DNA of 64,000 bases from Catellatospora coxensis (GCF_016862635.1 NZ_BONI01000031.1:32590-96589); one strand, 5' to 3'; positions 8,576-16,616 are shown, numbered from the stretch's first letter. Notes: generated by a model not told the origin, from the sequence alone. Translations and numbers: made by a program.

Positions 8576-8974
8576 GTGGTGACGATCTGGGACGAACTCA
8601 CCGTGGAACAGCTCGCCGTCGTCCACACCACGATCGACGAGGCCGAACTGTGCCACGTGATCGGCGAGTGGGATCTGCGCGCCAACCGGCTGCCGTCCGG
8701 CGCGGGCCACCACCCGTCCACGCTGACCCACGAGGAGCGCTGCGCGTTGATCCCACGCTTCGCGTCGGTCGTCGCCGACATGGTCGAACGCGGACTGGTC
8801 GAGGTCCGCGAGCCCTACTACGACCAGGGCTGGCACGACGGCGACCCGATGACCCCGGCGGCGATCAGCGCCCTGCACGACCCGCACGCCTGGACCCGAC
8901 ACGAAGACGGCACCCACCGCACCATCTGGCTCACCGTCACCGACCACTGGCTCACCCTCGCCCACCCCGCCTGA
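8576..8974 (+). CDS. Hypothetical protein, 132 aa
   Basis: A small acidic soluble protein starting at one of two consecutive GTG codons (8576 or 8579); GAGGTG upstream is a rather distant ribosome site. It has a helical start (DELTVEQLAVVHTTIDEAELCHVIGEWDL) and several Trp/His pairs near the C terminus (DHWLTLAHPA). The stop lies at the edge of a long inverted repeat. Codon use looks normal. No family recognised; the upstream start is uncertain because the frame stays open over the divergent large gene. Confidence 0.6.
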   Translation: MVTIWDELTVEQLAVVHTTIDEAELCHVIGEWDLRANRLPSGAGHHPSTLTHEERCALIPRFASVVADMVERGLVEVREPYYDQGWHDGDPMTPAAISALHDPHAWTRHEDGTHRTIWLTVTDHWLTLAHPA

Positions 8975-9086
8975 CCCACCCCTCCCCCTCGGCGATCTTG
9001 CGCGAACTGTTGCCCTTATGCCGGTTATAGGCGTGTCGTACCCACACTTGACGCAAGATCGCCGCGGCGAGGGTGGGGGGTGGGTC
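8973..9086. repeat. Intergenic inverted repeat A with GATCTTGCG core
   Basis: Two arms of about 30 bp (8973-9002 and 9052-9086) pair nearly perfectly apart from a 5-bp bulge. The inner part is GCGATCTTGCG against CGCAAGATCGC, and about 50 nt separate the arms. It fills the gap between convergent genes and may also terminate both. It shares its core with the repeats at 19665 and 32905. Confidence 0.75.
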
Positions 9087-9705
9087 AGAGGTCGGGGGCG
9101 AAGTGGGTGGCGGCGGCGGTTACCGAGGCGGTGATCTCGTCTTCGGTGGCGGTGCCGGACGTGCGGACGGCGTCGGCCCAGGCCTGGATGGAGCCGCGGG
9201 AGAACTCCTGGCCGGGCACGGAGTTCTGGTCGGCCAGCGGGTCGGCGATGTGCTCGCCGCCGAGGTGGCGGGCCAGCATGAGCAGGCCCTGGTCCCAGCC
9301 GGGGCCGACGTAGAGGGCGCCTGCGCCGCTGCCGGCCATCGCGATGGGGACGGTGTGTTCGACTTCGAGGTCGGTGACGTCGGTGCCGGCTGCGGTCAGG
9401 CGGACCTCGACGATGCTGGTCGGGCCGCCGTACGTCATACGCAGCAACTGGGGCGGGCGGCACTGGAGGATGTCGCCGGAGGCCATGTTCTCGACCTGGA
9501 AACTGCCGCCCTCGTGGAAGTCGCCGGTGACGGGGGCGAACCAGCGCGGCAGGCGCTCCTTGCTGGTGATGGCGTCCCAGACGTCCTCGACGTCGGCCTG
9601 GTAGGTGCGCTTGACCAGCACGGCGGCCAGGTCGCCGAGGTCGCCGCCGTCGCGCCGGGCGACCTCGCGCCGGATCGCCTCAAGCTGCTCGGTGATGTCC
9701 TTCAT
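9085..9705 (-). CDS. SRPBCC (AHSA1-like) family protein
   Basis: A 206-aa START-like hydrophobic-pocket protein of the AHSA1/CalC type. The core reads VKRTYQADVEDVWDAITSKERLPRWFAPVTGDFHEGGSFQVE, the classical start of this family, followed by VEVRLTAAGTDVTDLEVEHTV. The ATG at 9705 has AAGGAG 8 bp upstream. It overlaps the end of the ArsR gene by 26 bp, so the two are co-transcribed. ArsR-SRPBCC pairs are common in actinomycetes; the ligand is unknown. Confidence 0.85.
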   Translation of the reverse strand: MKDITEQLEAIRREVARRDGGDLGDLAAVLVKRTYQADVEDVWDAITSKERLPRWFAPVTGDFHEGGSFQVENMASGDILQCRPPQLLRMTYGGPTSIVEVRLTAAGTDVTDLEVEHTVPIAMAGSGAGALYVGPGWDQGLLMLARHLGGEHIADPLADQNSVPGQEFSRGSIQAWADAVRTSGTATEDEITASVTAAATHFAPDL

Positions 9706-10060
9706 CAGGTTTCTCCTTGTCTTCTGATTCGCGCAGGCGGCGTTCGCGGCGGCCCCGGGCGAGTTCGGTGCCCAGCGCGTCCAGGCGCTGGCTCCAGAAC
9801 CCGCGGAAGTGGTCCAGCCAGCTGTCCACTTCCCGCAGCGGGGCCGCGTCAACCGCGTACAGCCGGCGGGTTCCCTCGGCGCGCACGGTCGCGAAGCCGT
9901 TGTCGCGCAGCACCTTGAGGTGTTGGGACACGGCGGGCTGCGAGATGCCGAACTCCGCCTGGACGACCTCGGTCAGCGCGCCGGAGGTCCGCTCGCCGCC
10001 GGCCAGCAGTTCGAGGATCCGCCGCCGGACCGGGTCACCGAGTACGTCGAAGGCGTGCAC
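9680..10060 (-). CDS. ArsR-family transcriptional repressor
   Basis: A 126-aa winged-helix regulator. HAFDVLGDPVRRRILELLAGGERTSGALTEVV, then GISQPAVSQHLKVLRDNGFATVRAEGTRRLY, forms the HTH and wing. No metal-binding cysteine motif of the ArsR/SmtB type (ELCVC) is visible, so it belongs to the metal-independent subgroup usually paired with AHSA1-like proteins. The GTG start at 10060 has TAACTT exactly at -12 to -7 and TGACTT at -34 to -29, so the mRNA is probably leaderless. A 16-bp palindrome covering the -35 makes autorepression likely. Confidence 0.88.
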   Translation of the reverse strand: MHAFDVLGDPVRRRILELLAGGERTSGALTEVVQAEFGISQPAVSQHLKVLRDNGFATVRAEGTRRLYAVDAAPLREVDSWLDHFRGFWSQRLDALGTELARGRRERRLRESEDKEKPDEGHHRAA

Positions 10061-10066
10061 AGCCCG

Positions 10067-10094
10067 AAGTTACAGCCATGACTTATATAAGTCA
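10067..10094 (-). promoter_or_regulatory. arsR-type promoter with overlapping palindromic operator
   Basis: On the minus strand, -35 TGACTT (10094-10089) and -10 TAACTT (10072-10067) are separated by 16 bp and lead to the GTG at 10060. TGACTTATATAAGTCA (10079-10094) is a perfect 16-bp palindrome covering the -35. It also overlaps the TGA of the upstream serine hydrolase gene. Confidence 0.7.
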
Positions 10095-11108
10095 AACCCG
10101 GTATTCGTTGAGCAGCAGGTCGAGCAGGCTGTCGGTGAGTTTCACCGTGCGGTCGGTGTCGTCGTCCAGGGCGATGACGACCACGCTCAGGCCTCGATCG
10201 GGCACCCGGGCCAGCACGTTGCGCACGCCGGGCCAGCCGCCGCCGTGCCGGTACACGGTCAAGCCGTGGCGCTGCCGCACGCCCATGCCCCACGCGTAGT
10301 CCAGCACCGTGCCGTCGTCGAGGCGGCCCGGCGCCTGCAGCAGCCCGCTGACGCCGAGCCGGCTGTCGTTCAGCGCGTCGGACCAGCTCAGCAGGTCGGC
10401 GGCGGTGCTCCAGAGTCCGCCGTCGCCCAGTGACAGCGGCGCGGGAGGGACCGGCGACAGCGGCTCCGCGCCGGGCGGAGCGGGCTCGGGGCCGTCCCAG
10501 AACCGGGTGGCCGCCAGGCCCAGCGGCTTGAGGAGCAGGTCGTCGGCGAGCGCGGGCAGGTCGACACCGGCGGCCCGGCGCACCGCCTCGGCGAGGCAGA
10601 CGTAGCCGGCATTGGAGTACGTGTACGCGGTGCCGGGCGGGCGTGCGGGTTCGGGCAGGGACCGCAGGGCGGCCAGCACCCCGGCCGTGGTGCGGTCACC
10701 GGTCAGGGCGCGGTCGACCAGCTCGTCCGCGGGCAGGCCGCCGACGTGGTGCAGCAGGTGGCGCAGGCGCACCGAGTCCGCCCACGCGGGCAGTTCGGGC
10801 AGCCGCCGTGACAGCGGCTCGTCCACGGCCAGCCCTCCCTGGCGCATGACCAGTGCCACCAGTGCCGCGGTGACCTGTTTGGACAGCGAGGCGGCGTAGA
10901 CGGGGGTGTGCTCGCCGAACGGCCGTCCCGCCGGGGTGCGGCCCGCGCGCGCGTAAACCGGCGGCGCGTTCCTGCGCGAGATTCCCGCGACCAGCGGCTC
11001 CGCCGGCGGGTAACCCGCGTGCCGGGCCAGCCGCCGGACCTCCTGCGCCGAGACCGGACGCAACTGCCGCGCAGGTGGGAACGAGCGACGGGACTGCTGC
11101 GGCGCCAT
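10092..11108 (-). CDS. Serine hydrolase, beta-lactamase/class C PBP family
   Basis: A 338-aa serine hydrolase of the beta-lactamase-related (AmpC/esterase EstB) group. The nucleophile motif is S74-L-S-K77 (AASLSKQV), the second motif YSNAGY, and the third HGGGWPG. No signal peptide or lipobox is obvious; the N terminus is basic (MAPQQSRRSF), so it may be cytoplasmic. The ATG at 11108 overlaps the stop of the small membrane gene (TGATG), showing coupling. Family members hydrolyse esters, D-amino peptides or beta-lactams; the substrate is not predictable. Confidence 0.85.
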   Translation of the reverse strand: MAPQQSRRSFPPARQLRPVSAQEVRRLARHAGYPPAEPLVAGISRRNAPPVYARAGRTPAGRPFGEHTPVYAASLSKQVTAALVALVMRQGGLAVDEPLSRRLPELPAWADSVRLRHLLHHVGGLPADELVDRALTGDRTTAGVLAALRSLPEPARPPGTAYTYSNAGYVCLAEAVRRAAGVDLPALADDLLLKPLGLAATRFWDGPEPAPPGAEPLSPVPPAPLSLGDGGLWSTAADLLSWSDALNDSRLGVSGLLQAPGRLDDGTVLDYAWGMGVRQRHGLTVYRHGGGWPGVRNVLARVPDRGLSVVVIALDDDTDRTVKLTDSLLDLLLNEYRV

Positions 11109-11449
11109 CAGGCGCAGCCGCTGGGCAGATTCGCGATGTAGAGCATGACGATGCGCACCAGCACCCCGAACGGCACCAGCGTCAGCGCCCAGCCGGCCAG
11201 CACCGCCCATCGGTTGCCGTTGGTGCGGCGCAGCGCGCCCGCCAGGAGCACGCCGCCCAGCAGCAGGTCGAGCAGGACGGCGAGGGCCCAGCCGGCGGCC
11301 AGCCCGTCCGCTCTGTCGCAGCCCTCCAGCCGCAGCAGCGACAGCCCGCCGTAGACGAGGGCGGCGAGCACGTGCACGAGCGCGCCGATCGTCAGGCTGG
11401 CCGTCAGCCCCTGCGGTCTGGGGAGCCGGTGCACCGTGTGATCCGACAC
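11108..11449 (-). CDS. Small membrane protein, three predicted TM segments
   Basis: A 113-aa hydrophobic protein with three membrane segments (about residues 16-38, 50-70 and 82-104) separated by short loops; one carries RLEGCDRADG. The GTG start at 11449 has a modest GAGG upstream. It is the first gene of a two-gene operon with the serine hydrolase, with a 1-bp stop/start overlap, so it may help position or regulate that enzyme (inference). No family recognised. Confidence 0.7.
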   Translation of the reverse strand: MSDHTVHRLPRPQGLTASLTIGALVHVLAALVYGGLSLLRLEGCDRADGLAAGWALAVLLDLLLGGVLLAGALRRTNGNRWAVLAGWALTLVPFGVLVRIVMLYIANLPSGCA

Positions 11450-11530
11450 GTGTCCGCCTCATCACTGCCGTCGCGCCGGCTCCGCCGGCCTGGCCGCGTG
11501 GCAGTGTCCCACCGGCAGGTTACCGTTCCT

Positions 11531-11968
11531 TTACTTGTCGTCGTACAGGCCTTCCAGCAGGCGAAGGCGTTCCACGACCTCGGCGGCGAGGTCGAGGCTG
11601 GCCGGGGACAGGCCGCTCAGGCGCTGCAGGAGGCGGCGCACCTTGGTGTCGCGCAGCGCGCCGAGCAGCTCCAGTTCCCGGTCGACGGCCGCGGCCCGCT
11701 CCGGGTCGAGGAAGTACGCCACGTCGACGCCGAAGTGCGCGGCGATCCGCCCGACGAGCTCATGCCCGGGGTTGGTGCGTTTGCCGGTGCGCAGCATGCC
11801 GATGTACTGCGCGGACACGTCGACGGCGCGGGCGACCATCTCGTCGGTCTGGCGTACGCCGCCGGGTTGGATCGCGTCCAGCAGCCGGTTGTAACGCAAA
11901 GCGAACATCGGCAACACGGGGCGTGATGGCATCTGGACATCATCTGACGGGCAGGCCGGGCCGGTCAT
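11531..11968 (-). CDS. XRE-family HTH regulator
   Basis: A 145-aa DNA-binding protein. The HTH (RYNRLLDAIQ ... VSAQYIGMLRTGKRTNPGHELVGRIAAHFGVDVAYFLD) is close to the XRE type used by many actinomycete regulators, followed by a helical C-terminal region (LELLGALRDTKVRRLLQRLSGLSPASLDLAAEVVERL). The ATG at 11968 has GGAG 5 bp upstream; a GTG two codons earlier lies on top of that ribosome site and is unlikely. It stands alone between the serine hydrolase operon and the globin operon. Confidence 0.82.
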   Translation of the reverse strand: MTGPACPSDDVQMPSRPVLPMFALRYNRLLDAIQPGGVRQTDEMVARAVDVSAQYIGMLRTGKRTNPGHELVGRIAAHFGVDVAYFLDPERAAAVDRELELLGALRDTKVRRLLQRLSGLSPASLDLAAEVVERLRLLEGLYDDK

Positions 11969-12011
11969 GTTCACTCCATTTAGGACACGACGCCGTCGGC
12001 GGTCCTGGTGG

Positions 12012-12653
12012 TCAGTCGGGCGACGGGCTCAGGTGCTGCAGCTGGTGCGCGAACGCCAGGATCACGGCGTCGAACTGCGCCTCGATGGCGGGCAGGTTGG
12101 ACCGGGCCGCCTCCAGCGAGCGCAGGCAGGTCGCCAGCATGGCCACGTCGCGGGCCTCGCGCTCGCGGTCGGGGCTGTACGCGCCCCCGGCGCTGGCGCG
12201 GTAGCTGGCCGCGGCCCGGTCGGCGTCGCGGCGGGCGGCGTCGAGGATGTGCGCGGCCTGCTTCTCGGCGCTCTCCACGATGAGGCGGCTCTGCTGCTGG
12301 GCGGCGGCGATCACGGTGTCGGCCTGGGCCTGCGCGCGGGCGGTGAGGGTGACCGCCTCGGCGGCGACCTGCCGGGCCCGCACGGCCGGGTCGACGGGCT
12401 GCAGCCGGTCGCCGAGCCGCTTGACCCGGTCGAGTTCGGCCTGCTGGGCGGCGATGTAGGCGTTGAGCGCGTCGACGTCCTCGGCGAGGGTACGCCGCAG
12501 CCGGTCGACGGCCTCCTTGTCGTACCCGCGCCGCCGGCCGGTGGCGTCGGGCAGGTGGTGGCGGACGATCGACTCCGGCGTGTGCGGCACCCGCTTGCGC
12601 AGGTCCGGCTGCTCGTACGCGCTGACTGTGGTCACTGCTCCCCCTGTGCTCAT
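12012..12653 (-). CDS. DivIVA-like coiled-coil protein
   Basis: A 213-aa protein. The GYDKEAVDRLRRTLAEDVDALNAYIAAQQAELDRVKRLGDRL segment is like the DivIVA/GpsB membrane-associated domain, and the Ala/Gln/Glu-rich stretch that follows (about residues 85-170) is a predicted coiled coil. The ATG at 12653 overlaps the stop of the flavohaemoglobin-like gene as ATGA. A GTG at 12635 has GGGGGAG only 2 bp upstream, so it is less likely. DivIVA proteins mark poles or septa and recruit partners in actinomycetes. Being third in a globin operon is unusual and suggests a specialised scaffold (inference). Confidence 0.7.
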   Translation of the reverse strand: MSTGGAVTTVSAYEQPDLRKRVPHTPESIVRHHLPDATGRRRGYDKEAVDRLRRTLAEDVDALNAYIAAQQAELDRVKRLGDRLQPVDPAVRARQVAAEAVTLTARAQAQADTVIAAAQQQSRLIVESAEKQAAHILDAARRDADRAAASYRASAGGAYSPDREREARDVAMLATCLRSLEAARSNLPAIEAQFDAVILAFAHQLQHLSPSPD

Positions 12654-13810
12654 CGGACCGCGGCGGTGCTCGCCGCGGGTGCCTGGGACGGCTGGTAGCG
12701 CGCGCCGTCGTAGTCCTCGAGGTGGATCTGCGCGGCGGGCACGCCCGCGGCGGCGAGCGCCTCGCGCGCGTTTCCGGCCAGCGCGGGCGGGCCGCACACG
12801 TACACCTCGCGCTCGGGCAGCCGGGTGGTGCGCAGGGCCGCGCCGAGCACGTCGTCGCCGCCGCGCTCCTCCGGGGTCACCGGCAGCACGCTCAGCCAGC
12901 GGTGCGCTGCCTCCAGGCCGCGCAGGGTCGGCAGGTCGTAGAGGTCGCCGACGCCGCGGGCGCCCGCGAACAGCTGCACGGACCGGGCGGGCACCCCGGC
13001 GGCGGTCTCGACCTCGACCTGCTCGACCAGGGCGCGCATCGGGGCCAGGCCGGTGCCCGCGGCGATCAGCAGCAGGTCGCGGCCGCCGCCCGGGGTGAGG
13101 GTGAGCCGCCGGCCGATCGGCGCGCCGAGCCGCACCTGGTCGCCTTCGCGCAACTGGTGGACCAGTGCCGGGCTGAGTTCGCCGCCGGGCTGCGCGCGGA
13201 CGTGGAATTCGATGGTGCCGTCGGCCCGCGGGGTGTTGGCGGGTGACAGGAAGCGCCAGACCCGGGGCCGCAGCGGGCATTCCAGGGCCACCGACTGGCC
13301 GGGCCGGTAGGTCAGCGGCATGGTCGGGCGCACGGTGAACACGGCCAGGTCGGGGCCGCGGTGTTCGTGTTCGAGCACGTCGGCGGTCCACCAGGCGGGC
13401 TGGCTGCGGGCGGCGTGCTCGGCCGCCCGCAGCATGGTGCCCGACACCTGGTCGTACGCCGCCGACCACTGTGCGGCCAGGTCGGCGGTCCACCGATCGC
13501 CCAGGAAGTGCTCCAGGGTGGCCAGCAGCGCCTGCCCGACCTGCGCGTAGTGCGCCGCGACCACCGAGAACCTGCGGTGGTCGCGGCCCAGTCCCTCCAG
13601 GTACGGCACGGCCTGGTCGAACCGGTCGACGTGGGACACGACGTGTCCCAGCGCCTGCAGCAGCCGGTCCCGCTGGCCGGCCATGGACACCGGGAACAGG
13701 TCGCGCAGCTCCGGATACGCCACGAAGAGGAAGGCGTAGAAGTGGTGCGCGGCCCGGTCGCCGTGGGCTTGCACGGCGGCGAAGCTGGCCTGCAGGCGCT
13801 GCGCGTCCAT
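12650..13810 (-). CDS. Flavohaemoglobin-like protein (globin + FNR domains)
   Basis: A 386-aa protein with a globin domain (about 1-140; B10-type Tyr25, CD1-type Phe39, proximal His78 in GRDHRRFSV) fused to a ferredoxin-reductase domain (FTVRPTMPLTYRPGQSV, GTGLAPM NAD motif, VYVCGPPAL). The flavin motif is RFLS rather than the usual RxYS, so flavin binding may differ from classical Hmp. The family oxidises nitric oxide to nitrate or reduces O2. It sits between a truncated haemoglobin gene and a DivIVA-like gene, 2 bp after the former and overlapping the latter by 4 bp. A more classical Hmp is encoded at 39043, so this may be a specialised paralogue. Confidence 0.87.
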   Translation of the reverse strand: MDAQRLQASFAAVQAHGDRAAHHFYAFLFVAYPELRDLFPVSMAGQRDRLLQALGHVVSHVDRFDQAVPYLEGLGRDHRRFSVVAAHYAQVGQALLATLEHFLGDRWTADLAAQWSAAYDQVSGTMLRAAEHAARSQPAWWTADVLEHEHRGPDLAVFTVRPTMPLTYRPGQSVALECPLRPRVWRFLSPANTPRADGTIEFHVRAQPGGELSPALVHQLREGDQVRLGAPIGRRLTLTPGGGRDLLLIAAGTGLAPMRALVEQVEVETAAGVPARSVQLFAGARGVGDLYDLPTLRGLEAAHRWLSVLPVTPEERGGDDVLGAALRTTRLPEREVYVCGPPALAGNAREALAAAGVPAAQIHLEDYDGARYQPSQAPAASTAAVR

Positions 13811-13812
13811 CC

Positions 13813-14211
13813 TCAGACCGCCGCCGGCTCGGCGACGATCAGGGGCTGGACGCTGGCCAGCACCTGTCCGACCTGGAGGATGATGTCCATCGGGACGTGC
13901 AGTTCGAACAGCACTCCGGCGGCGTACTGCGCGACCCGCTGGTAGTGGGCCGTGCTGATGTTCAGCCGGGCGTGCGCGGGGCCGAGGTTCTCCACCGGGT
14001 ATGCAGTGGGGCCGCCGAGCACGTGGGTGAGCAGCATGACCATGTGACCCTTGAGCCGGGGCAGGTCGATGCCGTCGAAGTAGTCGGCGAGCTGCTCGTC
14101 GGCGAGCAGGTAGGTGTAGAGCCGGTCCACCGCCTCCCGCACCGACGGCGCGCCGCCGATGAGGTCGTATGCGCTGGTGGCCGTGGTGGTAGCTCCTGGA
14201 CTGTCTGACAT
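13813..14211 (-). CDS. Truncated haemoglobin, group I (GlbN-like)
   Basis: A 132-aa group I truncated globin with the usual layout: YDLIGGAPSVREAVDRLYTYLLADEQLADYF, then LKGHMVMLLTHVLGGPTAY, and proximal His80 in GPAHARLNI. Tyr32 is at the B10 position that stabilises bound O2 or NO in GlbN. The ATG at 14211 has GGAGGCGG upstream. It is the first gene of the globin operon, 150 bp downstream of a near-consensus promoter. GlbN-type proteins dioxygenate NO to nitrate with an external reductase; the reductase domain of the next gene could supply electrons (inference). Confidence 0.88.
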   Translation of the reverse strand: MSDSPGATTTATSAYDLIGGAPSVREAVDRLYTYLLADEQLADYFDGIDLPRLKGHMVMLLTHVLGGPTAYPVENLGPAHARLNISTAHYQRVAQYAAGVLFELHVPMDIILQVGQVLASVQPLIVAEPAAV

Positions 14212-14309
14212 CGTTCCGCCTCCGTCATCGCAGTGGTGAGCTGCGCGGAGCCGGCTTTCGCCCGGTCCGGGCCCGCACCCGGTTCGGACGTGGTGGAGCA
14301 CACCGGCAC

Positions 14310-14351
14310 AACCAGCGGTTTGCCCGAAGGCCGCCCATCAAACCACTGGTT
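14310..14351. promoter_or_regulatory. Inverted-repeat operator candidates downstream of the globin promoter
   Basis: AACCACTGGTT (14341-14351) is an 11-bp palindrome around a central C. AACCAGCGGTTT (14310-14321) is a near copy, and the two blocks also pair with each other in 11 of 12 positions. They lie just downstream of the predicted start site, where a bound repressor would block elongation. Confidence 0.5.
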
Positions 14352-14367
14352 ATCCGCGCACCATCAG

Positions 14368-14396
14368 GATATATAGATGCGTCACTTTGGTGTCAA
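14368..14396 (-). promoter_or_regulatory. Near-consensus sigma-70 promoter of the globin operon
   Basis: On the minus strand, TTGACA (14396-14391), a 17-bp spacer and TATATC (14373-14368) form an almost ideal housekeeping promoter, rare in so GC-rich a genome. Another palindromic block, TGTGTTTTAGAACACA (14421-14436), lies upstream near the lipoprotein stop. Confidence 0.75.
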
Positions 14397-14449
14397 CCAG
14401 TAGTCGGTTAATATACGGCGTGTGTTTTAGAACACATGTTCGATAATCG

Positions 14450-16090
14450 TCAGCCGGCGCTGGTGGCCTCGAATCGGGCGGTGAGAGTGCCGGTGATCCC
14501 GTCGGCGGCACGGGCGCCGCGCACCGTCAGCGACAGGTCACCGGTCAGCGTCGAGCAGTCCCCGGCACGCGGCGTGAACCGCCCCTGGGCCGCCAGCTTC
14601 ACCGCGGGAACCTCCTGGTCGCCGACGGTTCGTTCCAGCGTGCTCGTGGTGTACGCGAAGGTCGCCGCGCCGGCCGCACCGGCCGGTGGGCCCACCCCGT
14701 CGAGGATCGCGACGATATGCCGGCCTCCCACCGTGCCGGTCAGGTCGACCACCTGCTCGACCTCGCCGCCGACGACGTTGCCACCCGCCACGACCAGCCG
14801 GAACCTGACCTGCCCGCCGTTGGGCCGCAACGTCGCCCCGGCCACCTGGACCGTGCCCGACACCGTCGCGGTGCCGGACCACTCGCCGTCGGTGAACGTG
14901 GCGCAGTCCTCCGCGCCGTGCCAGGTGGCGGTCACCGGCAGCGCCGCCACCGGCCGCGGCATCGGTGCCAGGAACGCGGCCAGGCCCTCGGGCGCACCGG
15001 CGAACACGGCCCGGAACAGCCGCAGGTCGTCCACCGCCGTGGCCTGCACCAGCCCGGTCACGGTCCGCTCGGGATCGGACGGAGCACCCGGATCCGCGAC
15101 GGCCCGCATGCGCAGGGTCGCCCGCCCCGCGGTGTCGGTGACGGCGCGCTGCGGCCCGCCCCCGCCCAGCTCGACATGCCCGGCCAGCTGCGCGGGCGAC
15201 GAGAACGCCAGCTCGACCGCGCCCGGCACGGAGGCGCTCGCCACCAGCAGCGGCGCGGGCCCGAAGCCCGTCGCGGCGGCCTGCGCGGTGTCCACGGTCG
15301 CGACGACGTCGAGCACGTCACCAGGACCACCGGCGCCCTGGGCCAGGCGCGCGGCCTGCGGCGACATCCGGATCCGCACGCCCTGCCAGCGCAACACCGC
15401 CTGGACGTACGCCGTCGCGGGCGCGCCGCCCAACGACAGCTCCCGCCCGCCCGCCGCGTACACCACGCCCCAGCCGGCCGCCTCCGGCGCGGGCCGCTCA
15501 CCGGCCCGCTCGGGCACCCGGCTCGCCGCCACCGGGGCCACGAACCCGTCCAGCAGCATCAGCCACTCCGACAGCGCGTCGACCGAGGGCCCCAGCTCGC
15601 CGTCGCCGGAGAAGTCCACCTTGCGGGCCTGCAGCAGCCGCACCAGCCACCTGTCCCGCGCCTGCCAGTACGCCGACCGGTACAGCTCCAGCAACTCCGC
15701 CGGGGCACGCCGCACGCCCAGCGCGGACAGCCGCCGTACGAAGTCCAGCATCGGCTCCTGGGCCGTGCCCGCCATCTCGGCGAGGGTGTCCACCTGCGAT
15801 TCGAGCACGTGCAACCCGTCCGGACCCGGGCTCACCCCGGCCAGCACCGGCTCGCCCGCCGGGGTGTACACGGCGACGCCCAGGTTGGCCAGCACCGACC
15901 AGGCCCCGCGGCGGCGCTCGGCCGGATCCGGCGACGCCAGCGCGGCAGCGGTCTGCTCCGGCGACAGCGCCACCCGCCCGTCGTCGCGGCGCGGAGCACC
16001 GCCGGTGCACGCGAGCAGCGGCAGCAGCAGCGCGACCGCGAGCCCGCTCACGATCGCACGCCGAGCCACGCCCGGTCCCGCCCCGGCCAT
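14450..16090 (-). CDS. Secreted lipoprotein of unknown function
   Basis: A 546-aa extracytoplasmic lipoprotein. The ATG at 16090 has GGGAG 6 bp upstream and gives a basic N terminus, a hydrophobic core and lipobox LLAC (about residue 27). The mature protein is beta-rich: a helical part (about 40-160) is followed by repeated strand-forming segments, and the last 200 residues (VRFRLVVAGGNVVGGEVEQVVDL and onward) look like a calycin- or jelly-roll-like barrel. No catalytic motif or named family is recognised. It is monocistronic and ends 53 bp from the globin promoter. A Met 13 codons upstream is an alternative start. Confidence 0.75.
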   Translation of the reverse strand: MAGAGPGVARRAIVSGLAVALLLPLLACTGGAPRRDDGRVALSPEQTAAALASPDPAERRRGAWSVLANLGVAVYTPAGEPVLAGVSPGPDGLHVLESQVDTLAEMAGTAQEPMLDFVRRLSALGVRRAPAELLELYRSAYWQARDRWLVRLLQARKVDFSGDGELGPSVDALSEWLMLLDGFVAPVAASRVPERAGERPAPEAAGWGVVYAAGGRELSLGGAPATAYVQAVLRWQGVRIRMSPQAARLAQGAGGPGDVLDVVATVDTAQAAATGFGPAPLLVASASVPGAVELAFSSPAQLAGHVELGGGGPQRAVTDTAGRATLRMRAVADPGAPSDPERTVTGLVQATAVDDLRLFRAVFAGAPEGLAAFLAPMPRPVAALPVTATWHGAEDCATFTDGEWSGTATVSGTVQVAGATLRPNGGQVRFRLVVAGGNVVGGEVEQVVDLTGTVGGRHIVAILDGVGPPAGAAGAATFAYTTSTLERTVGDQEVPAVKLAAQGRFTPRAGDCSTLTGDLSLTVRGARAADGITGTLTARFEATSAG

Positions 16091-16183
16091 GCGCCACTCC
16101 CCGTCTGGCACCCGGCCGCCGGTGGACATCCTGGGCCGTCACCGTAGTGGCCCGGAGGCCGGCCACGCCAGAGGACGCGGCGT

Positions 16184-16567
16184 TCAGTCTTCTTCCAGCA
16201 CGGACAGGATGTTGCCCGCCGGATCCTTGAACCAGGCGATCCGCGGCCCCGGGTCGGTGTCGGACACCCCGGTGGCGTCGGTCGTCAGGTCGTCGGTGTC
16301 GTAGCGCTCGAACTCGACCCCCCGTTCCCGCAGCTCGCCCATCGCGGCCTCCAGGTGGGTGACCGGGAAGTTCAGGATGGTGTACGTCGCCGGCTCGTGA
16401 TCGGGCTTCGGGTAGATCAGCACCTGACCGCCGCCGGCCAGCTCCAGCCGAAGCATTCCGCCGCCGAGGTCGGTGACCTCCAGACCCAGCGTCTCGCCGT
16501 AGAACCGCCTGGCCCGCTCGGTGTCGTCGACCGAGAACCCCGAGAACGCCCGCGTCCTGCCGAACAT
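16184..16567 (-). CDS. VOC-family protein (glyoxalase/bleomycin-resistance fold)
   Basis: A 127-aa single-module VOC protein: FSGFSVDDTERARRFYGETLGLEVTDLG at the N terminus and IAWFKDPAGNILSVLEED at the C terminus are the paired beta-alpha-beta signatures. The metal-ligand positions are only partly conserved (Glu near the end). AGGAGGAG precedes the ATG at 16567. Such proteins bind or modify small molecules as dimers; the substrate is not inferable. Confidence 0.88.
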   Translation of the reverse strand: MFGRTRAFSGFSVDDTERARRFYGETLGLEVTDLGGGMLRLELAGGGQVLIYPKPDHEPATYTILNFPVTHLEAAMGELRERGVEFERYDTDDLTTDATGVSDTDPGPRIAWFKDPAGNILSVLEED

Positions 16568-16616
16568 CGTCTGCTCCTCCTGCTGTGTGCCGATCCGACC
16601 CCGGCCGGGGCCGCCG

